Origin: an uncultured Clostridia bacterium
Lineage (GTDB): Bacteria; Bacillota; Clostridia; Oscillospirales; Oscillospiraceae
Reading direction: 5' to 3'
Assembly (NCBI GenBank): GCA_937892865.1
Contig: CALBJG010000016.1
Span: 1-45,999 of the forward strand
DNA: 45,999 bases
The position numbers were made by a program, and so were the translations under genes. Positions 1 to 8,974 of this stretch are shown here, in pieces (positions within the stretch are counted from its first letter, which is position 1; each line of letters opens with the position of its first letter). The notes below the pieces were generated by a model, which saw only the letters and a list, made by a program, of their open reading frames with translations, ran no database searches and was not told where the DNA came from.

Positions 1-863
1 GTAAACTCCGCGCATTGGTCGAAAACGTCTATGTTTCCGGTTGGGATGATCCTCGTATGCCGACCCTTTGCGGTTTGCGTCGTCGTGGTTATACACCTGC
101 ATCTATTCGTAATTTCTGCGATAGAGTCGGTGTTGCCAAATCCCCTAACACCATTGAATACGGGTTCCTGGAGTACTGTCTGCGCGAAGATCTGAACGAA
201 ACTGCGAAGCGTGTTATGGCTGTTATTAAGCCCATTAAACTGACCATTACGAACTATCCGGAAGGTCAGTCTGAGACATTTGAAGTTGAGAATAATCCCA
301 ACAGACCGGAAGACGGAACACGCACGATCACTTTCTCCAGAGATCTTTGGATCGAAGCAGATGATTTCTTGCAAGAACCTGTACCGAAATATAAGCGTCT
401 CTATCCGAACGGACCTGAATGCCGATTGAAGGGCGCATATGTGATTCAGTGTACCGGTTGTGTCACCGATGATGCAGGAAATGTTGTCGAAGTACTTGCT
501 ACCTATGATCCAAACTCCAAAGGCGGCGATCCTTCTGACGGTCGCAAAATTAAGGGCGCAACCATCCACTGGGTCGATGGCAATAACTGTTACGATGCAG
601 AAGTTCGGCAGTATTCTAATCTCTTTGATGATCCCGATCCGGATGCCGCCGGAAAAGATTTCCTCGCATGCCTGAATCCCAATTCTTTGGAGATCCTCAC
701 CGGATGCAAGGTCGAGGCAAGCCTGAAAGACGCTGAAGCACCTGCTTCCTTCCAGTTCATGCGCCTTGGTTATTTCTGTCCTGACAGCAAAGATTCCACA
801 CCCGGACATCTTGTGTTTAACCGCAGTGTCAGTTTGAAAGATAGTTATAAACCCGGTGTTTGA
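1..863 (+). CDS. glnS: Glutamine--tRNA ligase, C-terminal part (5' end outside window)
   Basis: Class I aminoacyl-tRNA synthetase that charges tRNA-Gln with glutamine in the cytoplasm. The gene is cut by the left edge: the frame is open from base 3, and the first visible residues (KLRALVENVYVSGWDDPRMP) are the stretch just after the KMSKS-type loop of GlnRS. GWDDPRMPTL and the following GLRRRGYTPASIRNFC are family hallmarks. The rest is the anticodon-binding beta-barrel part, ending SLKDSYKPGV. About 287 residues are visible, roughly half of a typical 550-residue enzyme. A TTG at base 15 is internal and is not the true start. Many Bacillota lack GlnRS and use Glu-tRNA amidation instead, so its presence is of mild taxonomic interest. 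A strong terminator follows directly. Confidence 0.96.
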   Translation, partial: KLRALVENVYVSGWDDPRMPTLCGLRRRGYTPASIRNFCDRVGVAKSPNTIEYGFLEYCLREDLNETAKRVMAVIKPIKLTITNYPEGQSETFEVENNPNRPEDGTRTITFSRDLWIEADDFLQEPVPKYKRLYPNGPECRLKGAYVIQCTGCVTDDAGNVVEVLATYDPNSKGGDPSDGRKIKGATIHWVDGNNCYDAEVRQYSNLFDDPDPDAAGKDFLACLNPNSLEILTGCKVEASLKDAEAPASFQFMRLGYFCPDSKDSTPGHLVFNRSVSLKDSYKPGV

Positions 864-870
864 TTTGATT

Positions 871-915
871 AAAAATACCCCCCCGGCAGTTCAGCACTGC
901 CGGGGGGTATTTTTA
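871..915. terminator. Bidirectional Rho-independent terminator between glnS and the giant surface-protein gene
   Basis: A long GC-rich hairpin: the ggcagt arm pairs with actgcc, extended by runs of C and G with one bulged base, and flanked by AAAAATA on the left and TATTTTT on the right. The A and T tracts let it work in both directions. It serves glnS on the plus strand and the convergent minus-strand gene ending at 939. Confidence 0.93.
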
Positions 916-938
916 ATTACATAAGATCAAAACCAACA

Positions 939-3900
939 TCAAGCAGGCGTATTCGCTTTGCTTTTCCGTTTTTTGATAAAGACAACAACTGCAACAGAAA
1001 TGCCGGCGACGATTACTACAGCAATCACAACAATTGCCCACACGGGGAACATATCAGCAAAGAGCGCTTCTGCTTCTTCAAGAATATGCAGTAACTTGAC
1101 GTATTTCTTTGATCCTTCAGTAAGAGCATCATACGCCTCTCTTGCGGCCTTAATTGCAGCGCCGGAACCGTAATCTACACTGTCACCGATGGCTTCAATC
1201 AAGGCATCCACTTCGGCTGCTGCTGCCTTTTGCAGTTTCTGCAAAGCCTTTTCTGCTGCAAGCAGCGTTGTGTAATCTACTTGTTCACGCTCATCCATAT
1301 ACAGCCAATCATAAAGTTCCATCGCTTCGTTAATAATCGGCTCATCGTCAAGTGTTACTTCACCGATTTGCGCGATCAAGGCAGACAATTTGTCGATTTT
1401 TTCCTGCCGCAGAGCCTTGATTTTTGCCAAAGCCGCATCCAGTTTGGTGGTGTCAACAAGTTGACGCTGCAGGAAAGTCAATTCGTCGAACATCGTCTTG
1501 ATTCGTTTTACTTCGGCCTCATCATCCAGAGTGATCAGTTCAGCATCTTTCATTGCATCAATGATCTTCTGCATTTCGGCAGCAATTTCTGCATTGACCA
1601 GGCCTTGGAGGACCAGTTCAGCAGCGTTCAGGACTTGATAATTCTTAACATACTTCTGCTGTGTTGCAGTCATAGCATTATAGGCCGCAATGATAGATTC
1701 GATCTGTTCACGCTTATCCAGCGTGACCTCTCCAATTGCATCGATCTTAGCCTCAACAAGATCCGTTTCTGCAATCTCAAGAGTTTCATAGAATTGCACC
1801 AAGGATTTGTGTTTCAAGGACAATTCGTCATATGCTGTTCTTGCTGCCAGCACTGCCGCTTCACTGTCAACAGTAATCTTATCGCCAATCGCAAGAATCA
1901 ATGCATCGACAGCTTCTGCCTTCTGCCAATCATCCTCGGTAATATTCAACGGATACATCTTGAGAATTGCATTTGCGCATGAATAGTAAAGGTTTCCGTC
2001 TGCGCCCAGCGCAAAGGTCTTCGGCGTCTCCATATTGATGCGAACATTATCAGAGGGGTTTTTCAGATTAACCTTACGCATACCGCCATTATCACCAAAT
2101 GCGACATACATATAGCCATTTCCGTCAAATGCAAAACTACAATCATCCGTATCGCGGCCGGCGGGAATTGATGTATAACTGAAAGACAGTTCTTCCTTGA
2201 CATTAAATGTATTAGTCGCTTTATCGAATGTAAAGGAGAACAAAGTTTCGGAAATCATACCCCAGAACTTGCCGTTACTCTTTACATCAGGATCGGCAAC
2301 CAGGCCGTCAATGTGTCCCAGTTGATCCGGGAGCTCGGGGAAAATTTTCCGCAGATCCAATTCTGCAACTTTTTCTTTTTTCTCCACATCATAAGCGAAA
2401 ATGACAGCAGATTCAGTTCCGGTCGCAGATCCTTGAGAGCCGGTACCGCCGGAAACGGAAGAACCACCAAACACAATTCCATCATTGTAAGCAAGACTTG
2501 TAATGGATTGGTTGGGAATCAAATTCTGTTCCACAATACGTTCTTGCGTTTCCAGATTGATGACAACCAAACAACCACCGTACAGGAATGCATCGGGAAT
2601 TGTACCGGCGAATAAATAGTTGTCACCGGCTGCAAGCGCATGGACACGGGCCTGGTTGTACATCGATTTCATCGTAATCATAATAACATTACGATCCGGA
2701 TCATCAAAATTAATGCGGACGACGTTACCTGCATTATAGTTACCTACATACAGAACGCCCTCGTGCCAAAGCATTACGTCTGTTTGCGCAGAGGTTGCTT
2801 CGAAGATCATGTTTTCACCGTTGTTCACATTGACCTTCGCGCAGTTATGTGTATTGAATCCACCAACATAAATATGCTCATCGCCAGGTTCACCGGCCAC
2901 GATTGTACGAATGATCTGGCCACTGCCATCTTTCTTATCATCATACAAGTCAGGCGTGAAAACCTGCTTGGTTTGCATATTGTAAATTTTAATACCGGTA
3001 CCGGAGTTCGTAATATAAGATGTACCGGGGAACAGCGGGTTATTGCTGAGTGTAACAGAACTGTTCTTTTGAGCCCGGAAGCCGACAACCGCAGAATCCA
3101 TTCCGTCAATAACAGTCATGGAATCGTCTGCAGAGTCATAAAGATACATACCATATCCAGGGACAAACATATAACATTTTCCGTCAATAACTTCTGTGGG
3201 CGCATAACTGATCGCTTTGGGAATATCGTAGTCTTTTAAGGTCATTGTATTGATATCGATCGCAACAAAGCCCTTCATAGAAGCGCCGCCCATAAAGAGT
3301 GTATCGCCACAAATACCGGCGCCACGGACCATAACTTCCGTATCACCGAACTGCTCCATTATATCCAGTCGGGATACAACTTTGTCGGTCTTAAGATCAA
3401 TTTTGACAACTTCTGCAATCTTTTTCCCATCGGTATTTCTGTCACCGCTCACAGCAGCGTAAAGATAGCCATCTTTAATTTCAATACCGCAAGCATAACC
3501 GGCGTCAGGATGGATTTCACCGCCAACCTTGGAGAACTTATCTGTTTTGGGATTATATCTGACAACATATCCCATAGAGAATGTACCGAAGTATACATTG
3601 CCCTCATCGTCAAACTCCAAGTCAAAAGCGGTAGTGGAATTATCAATTCCGCCACTGAGTTTATAGTTGTAAGTTGTCATACCGGAATTGGTATACGGAT
3701 CATAGCGATGGACCAAAGAGGTATCGCCTACCATCCAGATCATACCGTCCTTATCAGTTCCGATACCGCGAACTGTGGTAAAGGGTGTCGAAACCTCACG
3801 GACTTTGACCATATCTTCCAAATTAAAGATATACATTTTCTTACCCTCAACAGGCATGAACAGATAATCCTGTCCATTCACCTCAGATGTGGTAAGATAG

Positions 3901-6900
3901 ATCGTAGGCTCCATAGTGCGGCAAGGACCTTCGTCAACAACGATCGGCTTGATCTTTCTCTGTCCGATCACAGAACCGCTGGTATAATCCCCTTCTTTAA
4001 CGATCACCTGTGATACCCACATATAAGCAAAATTATTCTTATACGGTGTATTATCATAGGCTTCAAGAACCATAATATACTCGCTGGCAGAACCAAAATT
4101 AAATGTACCTACAGTGCTTGTGGCTCCATTGACAACGGGCGTAGTGCCGGTTTCGTTATAGAATTCGATCTTACCGACTCTGTTGCTGTGATCCATCGCC
4201 TTTTCAATATCAGATACCGATGTATCCGCAGGCAAAATATAAATTGCGCCAAGAGCGCCATTACCGGAAAGCGCGTGATTTACCGTGAATGTATACTTGC
4301 CAGGACCCGGAGACTTGATCTTGAACGCCATCCAGTCTCCTTCCATGCAATACATTGACATACCATAGTTACCATTGAACATATGGCTCTCGTCAGACAA
4401 ACCGGTATTCTTGCCGTAGTACATCCAATTCAGCTTGCCTTTTTCATATCTTTCGGCAAGATCCGGGATCTTGTCTTTTAAGTATGCTTTGCCGGTATAG
4501 ATACCATCTTCCTTATTGTGAAGATCAAAATTGTAAACAACTTCATTGGGACCGGGAGGCGGCATCAATGACTCATGGGTAATGGTGAGTCCGCTGAGGA
4601 ACATATAAGCGGCTTTGTTTCCGCTGTCTTCTGTTGCCTTAAATACCAATGTATACTCACTGTTTTCGAAATTAACAGCGCCGAGATCAACAGATCTGTC
4701 TGTCAATTCGAATTTCTTGCTCTTCATATTGACAGCGCCGATTAGATTATCCTTGGTCATCTGTTTCTCAATCGCTGCTGAATCAGTCAAAGCGCCTTTG
4801 ATCAGATAAATCTCTGCCCAAGCAGTCGCATCCGCTCTCATTTGATAGGCAAGATTCAGGTAGTAACGTCCGGTACCGGGAGATTTGATTGTAAATGCAG
4901 TCCAATATCCAAAGGGATAACTCTTTTCCTCTCCTTCACGAACCAAAGCGCCAAGACGAAGACCATTGTGTTTATAAACACTGGTGCCACCAAAGTAATA
5001 TGTGTTGGAAACTGTATTGGTATTTGTCTTGAAAATGTTAAGATTATCAGCAGCATATTTCCAGGAAATATAACCGTCTTTATAATACTTATCCAGAGCC
5101 TCAATATTTTCTTTGTTTGTAAGTAAGGAACCGCCCATAGAAGCGCCGTAAGCATTGGTAAGCGCAGAAGAACCAACACCAAAACTATAACCGATCGGTT
5201 CTAACTTAACAGGTTTAGAAGATTCAGGCAATGTCGGCGTATAAGCCGTTTTGTCGGTCTTCGTAAATGTAAGACCGTTAATATGCATATACGCACCTGC
5301 AGCGCTGCCTGCCTTTGCCTTAAATACGAGAGTATACTCCCCTTCCTTCAGCGTCATAATTCCAAGGTCAGCAGTCTGTACTGTGGAGAAATCAGAACTA
5401 CTGCTTGTAAAATCAACCACCTGGCGCTGGCACTCGTATTTCATAGCAGACTCGAGTGATGCCTTATCCTTAAAAGTGCCCGGAATGATGTATACCTCAC
5501 CAGCGGATGTGCCGTCTTTTCTGGTTTGGTAGCCGAAATCAATCTTATAATTGCCATTTCCGGGGGATTTGATCGTGAATGCAGTCCAATAACCGGCAGG
5601 ATAACTGCGGTCATCACCCTCACGAACCAAAACTCCTAAACGCAAGCCGTCATATTTATAACTGCTGTCGCCACCAATGTAATAAGTGCTGTTGACCTTG
5701 TTGGTTTCCTTCTTGAAATCATCAAGGTTGTCCAAAGCGAATTTCCAGGAAAGATAGCCCTCATCGTAGTACTTTGCGATCGCATCCAGGTTTTCCTGAA
5801 TGGTCAGCAATGTGCCGGACATCGCCGCACCGTAAATATTCGTCAAGGGAGATTTTCCTATTTCAAAGGAATAACCCTGGGGTTTCAGTTCAACAGGACC
5901 GGCGCCATCGGGTAATTCGGGCGTATAAACATTGTCATTTGTTGCGGTGATATTGAGACCCGCAATATGCATATATGCGCCTGCCGCGCTGCCGGCACTT
6001 GCCCTGAAAACGACAGTGTACTCGCCTGCCTCAAAATTCATAATGCCCAGATCGGCATTCTGGATCTGGGAGAACGTGCCATCTTTACTGCTGAAGTCAA
6101 CGACCTGACGCAGATTCTTCGCAGATATTTCTGCTTCAAGAGCCGCTTTATCTGTAAATGCGCCTTTAATGACATAGACCTCACCGGCAGAAGAACCATC
6201 TTTACGGGTTTGATAATCAAGAGACATCTTGAATTTACCGGTGCCAGGGGATTTGATCGTAAATGCTGTCCAATAACCGGCAGGATATGCGCGGCTTTCA
6301 CCATCTATAACCAAAACGCCAAGACGAAGACCGGTATAGACATAATTGCCGGCGCCGCCAAAATAATAGGTATTGTTTACTCTGTTGGTTTCGGTTTTAT
6401 ACTTATCCAGGTTATCCATTGAGAATTTCCAGGAAATAATACCGGCATCATAATATGCTGAAAGTGCAGTTGCATTTACATCAGCAGTCAAGGCCCCTGC
6501 GCCCATACCAGCGCCGTCACTATTGACCAATTCAGATGTTCCGACAGCGAAACTATAGCCAATGGGAGTAACAGGCTCTAAAATTGGTGCAGTGGTTTCT
6601 GTGGGCTCTGTTGTAGTCTCTGTAGTCGTTTCATTGCCGGTGGTGGTTTCTTCTTCGATCTTTTCCGTTAAAGAAAGACTATTCAGGAAGAAATAGGGTT
6701 GTTCACCTGCAGCAAAGATAACTAACGTATATTCACTGTCAAGTAGTTCAACAGTGCCTAAGGATCTGACAGCATCCACATATGCTGTAGTCGTAGTACT
6801 TGTAACACCGGCGTTATCAACACGGCTGTCAAAACCGGTCGTTAAAGACTGGGCAGTTTTGATGGCTGAATCAATTGCAACTTGATCAGTCAGTTTACCG

Positions 6901-8075
6901 GGCAGCAGATATACCTTTACATCCGTGTTGCTGTCCTTACGGGTTTGATAACTTAAGGCAGCATTGTAAATGCCGGCGTCCGGGGAAGCCAAATTGAATG
7001 CCCACCAGTGGCCGCTAGCATACTCTTTTTGACCATCAGATACACGCGTAGCGCGAGCAGCAAGACGCAAACCTTTCCAAGTTCCGTTGCTGAAACCGGA
7101 ATAACTGTCAATAGCAGAATACTTCTCACCGATCATCAACGACAAATTATTGGAAGCGATACGCCAATTCAATTCTCCCGTTTCATAGGCATTGTCAATG
7201 TTTGTATCCGGAAGTTTATTATTATAGAAATAATAGTTTTTAAAATTGAAACCGGTCTTGTCAATGGCGTTCTCCTGGGAAAAATCATAAACGATATTGT
7301 TAGGAGCATTTAAATCAGATTCCTGAAGGAACTCCATATCCAAAGACTTAACATAAATATATGCTTCGGAAGCAGCTGTGCGAGATTCGATCGCCTTAAA
7401 AACGATTGTATAAGTACCCGCTAACAGATCCTTTTCACCCAGATTAGTCTCCGAAGGTTCAATTGTATTGTCACTCTTGGTAAAGTTAACAGTTTTCAGG
7501 AGGTACTGCTCAGTCAACAGCGCATCAATATCAGCGGTGTTTGCATAGGAACCTGGCAGCAGATAAACATTACCTTTTGCAGCGCCATTTGCTCTGATAA
7601 AATGGTTTAAGGTAATGTCATACTTACCTGCAGTCTCAACACGCAGTTCCAGCGCTGTCCAGTGACCGATAGGATAAGAATTATTGTTTATCTTAGGATC
7701 TACTTTGAAACCGAAACGAAGGCCGCTCCAGGGGTTGGTATCGCCGCCAAAGTACAGCATTTCATTAACGGTATAGCCGTCTGCACGGAACGCTTCTGCA
7801 TTGTTGGATACATATTTCCAGTTCAGGTCGCCGTTGCTGTAGAAGTTAGCGATCGCGCTGGACACTGCAGTGCCAACCAAATGCGCATTCGTAAACGTCG
7901 CGCCGGCAGTGGTAGTTAATGCAGTATTTTCCAACTGGAAATCATATGTAACGATTGTAGGTTCAGTAGAATTGCCGGTGCCGGATCCTTCTACAGCAAC
8001 AATCGAAACAGGGATAAATGAAAGCAATGAGCATAACACAAGGAACATTGCGATCAAACGATTGACTGTTTTCAT
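939..8075 (-). CDS. Giant modular secreted surface protein: six beta-type repeats, beta-propeller, helical repeats, C-terminal anchor
   Basis: A 2378-residue protein of unknown function. The start is the ATG at 8075, because GGGGGAGA lies just upstream and the protein then begins with a signal peptide (MKTVNRLIAMFLVLCSLLSF). An in-frame extension to 8252 has no such support. Visible order: six related domains of about 200-230 residues (starting near residues 43, 259, 506, 733, 961 and 1179), with recurring motifs such as WTAFTIKSPG, YQTRKD and GLRLG; a Thr/Glu-rich linker (about 475-500); a propeller-like region (about 1372-2049) of short repeats such as YVVRYNPKTDKF; five helical repeats with IGEVTLD-type motifs (about 2049-2335); and a transmembrane helix with a Lys/Arg tail (about 2345-2378). 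No LPXTG, dockerin or SLH motif is seen. The front domains may be carbohydrate-binding beta-sandwiches; that is inference. It has its own likely promoter. Confidence 0.88.
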   Translation of the reverse strand: MKTVNRLIAMFLVLCSLLSFIPVSIVAVEGSGTGNSTEPTIVTYDFQLENTALTTTAGATFTNAHLVGTAVSSAIANFYSNGDLNWKYVSNNAEAFRADGYTVNEMLYFGGDTNPWSGLRFGFKVDPKINNNSYPIGHWTALELRVETAGKYDITLNHFIRANGAAKGNVYLLPGSYANTADIDALLTEQYLLKTVNFTKSDNTIEPSETNLGEKDLLAGTYTIVFKAIESRTAASEAYIYVKSLDMEFLQESDLNAPNNIVYDFSQENAIDKTGFNFKNYYFYNNKLPDTNIDNAYETGELNWRIASNNLSLMIGEKYSAIDSYSGFSNGTWKGLRLAARATRVSDGQKEYASGHWWAFNLASPDAGIYNAALSYQTRKDSNTDVKVYLLPGKLTDQVAIDSAIKTAQSLTTGFDSRVDNAGVTSTTTTAYVDAVRSLGTVELLDSEYTLVIFAAGEQPYFFLNSLSLTEKIEEETTTGNETTTETTTEPTETTAPILEPVTPIGYSFAVGTSELVNSDGAGMGAGALTADVNATALSAYYDAGIISWKFSMDNLDKYKTETNRVNNTYYFGGAGNYVYTGLRLGVLVIDGESRAYPAGYWTAFTIKSPGTGKFKMSLDYQTRKDGSSAGEVYVIKGAFTDKAALEAEISAKNLRQVVDFSSKDGTFSQIQNADLGIMNFEAGEYTVVFRASAGSAAGAYMHIAGLNITATNDNVYTPELPDGAGPVELKPQGYSFEIGKSPLTNIYGAAMSGTLLTIQENLDAIAKYYDEGYLSWKFALDNLDDFKKETNKVNSTYYIGGDSSYKYDGLRLGVLVREGDDRSYPAGYWTAFTIKSPGNGNYKIDFGYQTRKDGTSAGEVYIIPGTFKDKASLESAMKYECQRQVVDFTSSSSDFSTVQTADLGIMTLKEGEYTLVFKAKAGSAAGAYMHINGLTFTKTDKTAYTPTLPESSKPVKLEPIGYSFGVGSSALTNAYGASMGGSLLTNKENIEALDKYYKDGYISWKYAADNLNIFKTNTNTVSNTYYFGGTSVYKHNGLRLGALVREGEEKSYPFGYWTAFTIKSPGTGRYYLNLAYQMRADATAWAEIYLIKGALTDSAAIEKQMTKDNLIGAVNMKSKKFELTDRSVDLGAVNFENSEYTLVFKATEDSGNKAAYMFLSGLTITHESLMPPPGPNEVVYNFDLHNKEDGIYTGKAYLKDKIPDLAERYEKGKLNWMYYGKNTGLSDESHMFNGNYGMSMYCMEGDWMAFKIKSPGPGKYTFTVNHALSGNGALGAIYILPADTSVSDIEKAMDHSNRVGKIEFYNETGTTPVVNGATSTVGTFNFGSASEYIMVLEAYDNTPYKNNFAYMWVSQVIVKEGDYTSGSVIGQRKIKPIVVDEGPCRTMEPTIYLTTSEVNGQDYLFMPVEGKKMYIFNLEDMVKVREVSTPFTTVRGIGTDKDGMIWMVGDTSLVHRYDPYTNSGMTTYNYKLSGGIDNSTTAFDLEFDDEGNVYFGTFSMGYVVRYNPKTDKFSKVGGEIHPDAGYACGIEIKDGYLYAAVSGDRNTDGKKIAEVVKIDLKTDKVVSRLDIMEQFGDTEVMVRGAGICGDTLFMGGASMKGFVAIDINTMTLKDYDIPKAISYAPTEVIDGKCYMFVPGYGMYLYDSADDSMTVIDGMDSAVVGFRAQKNSSVTLSNNPLFPGTSYITNSGTGIKIYNMQTKQVFTPDLYDDKKDGSGQIIRTIVAGEPGDEHIYVGGFNTHNCAKVNVNNGENMIFEATSAQTDVMLWHEGVLYVGNYNAGNVVRINFDDPDRNVIMITMKSMYNQARVHALAAGDNYLFAGTIPDAFLYGGCLVVINLETQERIVEQNLIPNQSITSLAYNDGIVFGGSSVSGGTGSQGSATGTESAVIFAYDVEKKEKVAELDLRKIFPELPDQLGHIDGLVADPDVKSNGKFWGMISETLFSFTFDKATNTFNVKEELSFSYTSIPAGRDTDDCSFAFDGNGYMYVAFGDNGGMRKVNLKNPSDNVRINMETPKTFALGADGNLYYSCANAILKMYPLNITEDDWQKAEAVDALILAIGDKITVDSEAAVLAARTAYDELSLKHKSLVQFYETLEIAETDLVEAKIDAIGEVTLDKREQIESIIAAYNAMTATQQKYVKNYQVLNAAELVLQGLVNAEIAAEMQKIIDAMKDAELITLDDEAEVKRIKTMFDELTFLQRQLVDTTKLDAALAKIKALRQEKIDKLSALIAQIGEVTLDDEPIINEAMELYDWLYMDEREQVDYTTLLAAEKALQKLQKAAAAEVDALIEAIGDSVDYGSGAAIKAAREAYDALTEGSKKYVKLLHILEEAEALFADMFPVWAIVVIAVVIVAGISVAVVVFIKKRKSKANTPA
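4545..6565 (-). repeat. Three consecutive near-identical coding repeats inside the giant gene
   Basis: Domains 3, 4 and 5 of the surface protein (starting near 6560, 5877 and 5195) are spaced about 228 codons apart. They share long stretches, for example the YPAGYWTAF, YQTRKDG and AGAYMHI motifs. They resemble each other far more than they resemble domains 1, 2 and 6, which points to recent duplication or homogenisation within the gene. Confidence 0.8.
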
Positions 8076-8122
8076 AATCTCTCCCCCAATATTGTGTATT
8101 TTTACACATAATTTATGATAAT

Positions 8123-8151
8123 ATTTTATCATTCTCGCAACATTTGCACAA
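8123..8151 (-). promoter_or_regulatory. Probable promoter of the giant surface-protein gene
   Basis: On the minus strand TTGTGC (8146-8151) and TAAAAT (8123-8128) are separated by 17 bp and lie about 50 bp before the ATG at 8075. The -35 box is imperfect. The position between the rex terminator and the start codon supports it. Confidence 0.5.
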
Positions 8152-8212
8152 TTAGTAAAACACAGACCGTATATTGCAAAATAAAGATTCGATAGAAAAT
8201 ATGGAAATAAAT

Positions 8213-8246
8213 TCCGGCAAAATGCCGTGAGAAGCATTCTGCCGGA
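8213..8246 (-). terminator. Hairpin terminator after rex
   Basis: Minus-strand 13-bp stem (TCCGGCAGAATGC with GCATTTTGCCGGA, one G-U pair) and an 8-base loop, just after the rex stop codon. The following tract (ATTTATTTCC) is only moderately U-rich, so termination may be incomplete. Confidence 0.7.
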
Positions 8247-8260
8247 AAACATGAAAAATA

Positions 8261-8899
8261 TTATTTCTTTTCCTTGATTTGTGCCTGCAAGTGCATACTC
8301 AAAACCGCCAATGACGTAGCCATATTCTCATTTTGCACAAGAATATGGGAAGGAACATCCAGGTGTGTGGGCGCAAAATTCCAAATTGCTTTGATTCCGC
8401 ATGCAACAAGCCGGTCACAGACAACTTGTGCGTTTTGTGCGGGAACAGTAATAATCCCCATTAGTACATTATTCGCAGAGCAATAGTCTTCCAATTGATC
8501 CATATGATAAACAGGTTTACCTTCATCGGTTTTTTCAGCAAAGGGCAACAAATCAAATGCTGCCAAAATATTCAAGCCATATGCATCAAATCCATTGTAC
8601 CCCATCAATGCTTGACCAAGTTTTCCGGCGCCAATTAAAATTGCATCCGTAGTATTGTCATAACCCAAAAACTGGCTGATATCCTCAATCAGATTTTCTC
8701 TAATATAGCCTACCTTAGGTCTGCCACCATCAGATACCATTGCAAGGTCCTTACGAACCTGTACCTCGCCCATATTCAGCGCATTTGCAAGAGATGTGGC
8801 AGAAATATACGGAGAGGCATCTTTCGGAATGCTTTTTAAGTATGACAAATATCCGGGAAGTCGCTTTAATACTGCTTTTGATACTTCTTTAGTTTTCAT
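8261..8899 (-). CDS. rex: Redox-sensing transcriptional repressor Rex
   Basis: Rex binds DNA when NADH is low and represses fermentation and respiration genes until NADH rises. The 212-residue product has the family's usual size: an N-terminal winged helix (KAVLKRLPGYLSYLKSIP, then SATSLANALNMGEVQVRKDL) and a Rossmann domain with ILIGAGKLGQAL. The ATG at 8899 is chosen because AAAGGA lies just before it and the Rex N-terminus begins MKTKEVSKAVLKRLP; longer in-frame extensions read into the promoter. It lies 71 bp downstream of sigE with its own promoter. A Rex gene next to the spoIIG locus is unusual. No canonical Rex palindrome is seen in its own leader; three TCGATA repeats are found instead. 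Confidence 0.96.
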   Translation of the reverse strand: MKTKEVSKAVLKRLPGYLSYLKSIPKDASPYISATSLANALNMGEVQVRKDLAMVSDGGRPKVGYIRENLIEDISQFLGYDNTTDAILIGAGKLGQALMGYNGFDAYGLNILAAFDLLPFAEKTDEGKPVYHMDQLEDYCSANNVLMGIITVPAQNAQVVCDRLVACGIKAIWNFAPTHLDVPSHILVQNENMATSLAVLSMHLQAQIKEKK

Positions 8900-8910
8900 A
8901 ATATGTCCTT

Positions 8911-8958
8911 TCGATATGTTTTTATATCGATAAAAATATATATCGATAATAGCACATA
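8911..8958. repeat. Three TCGATA direct repeats at 16-bp spacing over the rex promoter
   Basis: TCGATA occurs at 8911, 8927 and 8943, exactly 16 bp apart, with A/T-rich spacers. The last two copies sit inside the 8-bp palindrome TATCGATA (8925-8932 and 8941-8948). The copy at 8941-8948 overlaps the -10 box of the rex promoter, and the others lie in the untranslated leader. The layout is that of a multi-site operator; the binding protein is unknown. Confidence 0.6.
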
Positions 8959-8974
8959 TTGAATATAATTTCAA
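8946..8974 (-). promoter_or_regulatory. rex promoter (TTGAAA-17-TATTAT)
   Basis: On the minus strand TTGAAA (8969-8974) overlaps the sigE stop codon, and TATTAT (8946-8951) follows after exactly 17 bp. The rex start codon is about 45 bp downstream. It would allow rex to be transcribed outside sporulation, independently of spoIIGA-sigE. Confidence 0.75.

Noticed and set aside
939..1045. Sortase anchor at the end of the giant protein
   Set aside because: The C-terminus has a membrane helix and a positive tail but no LPXTG or similar motif before it.
1230..4013. Several plus-strand open frames inside the giant gene
   Set aside because: They mirror the minus-strand coding frame, lack ribosome sites and have no recognisable domains.
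8076..8252. In-frame 59-residue extension of the giant protein
   Set aside because: It runs through the promoter and rex terminator area, has no ribosome site, and would bury the clear signal peptide that begins at 8075.
8900..8974. Canonical Rex operator in the rex leader
   Set aside because: No TTGTGA-N6-TCACAA-type palindrome is present; the TCGATA repeats have a different sequence and spacing.
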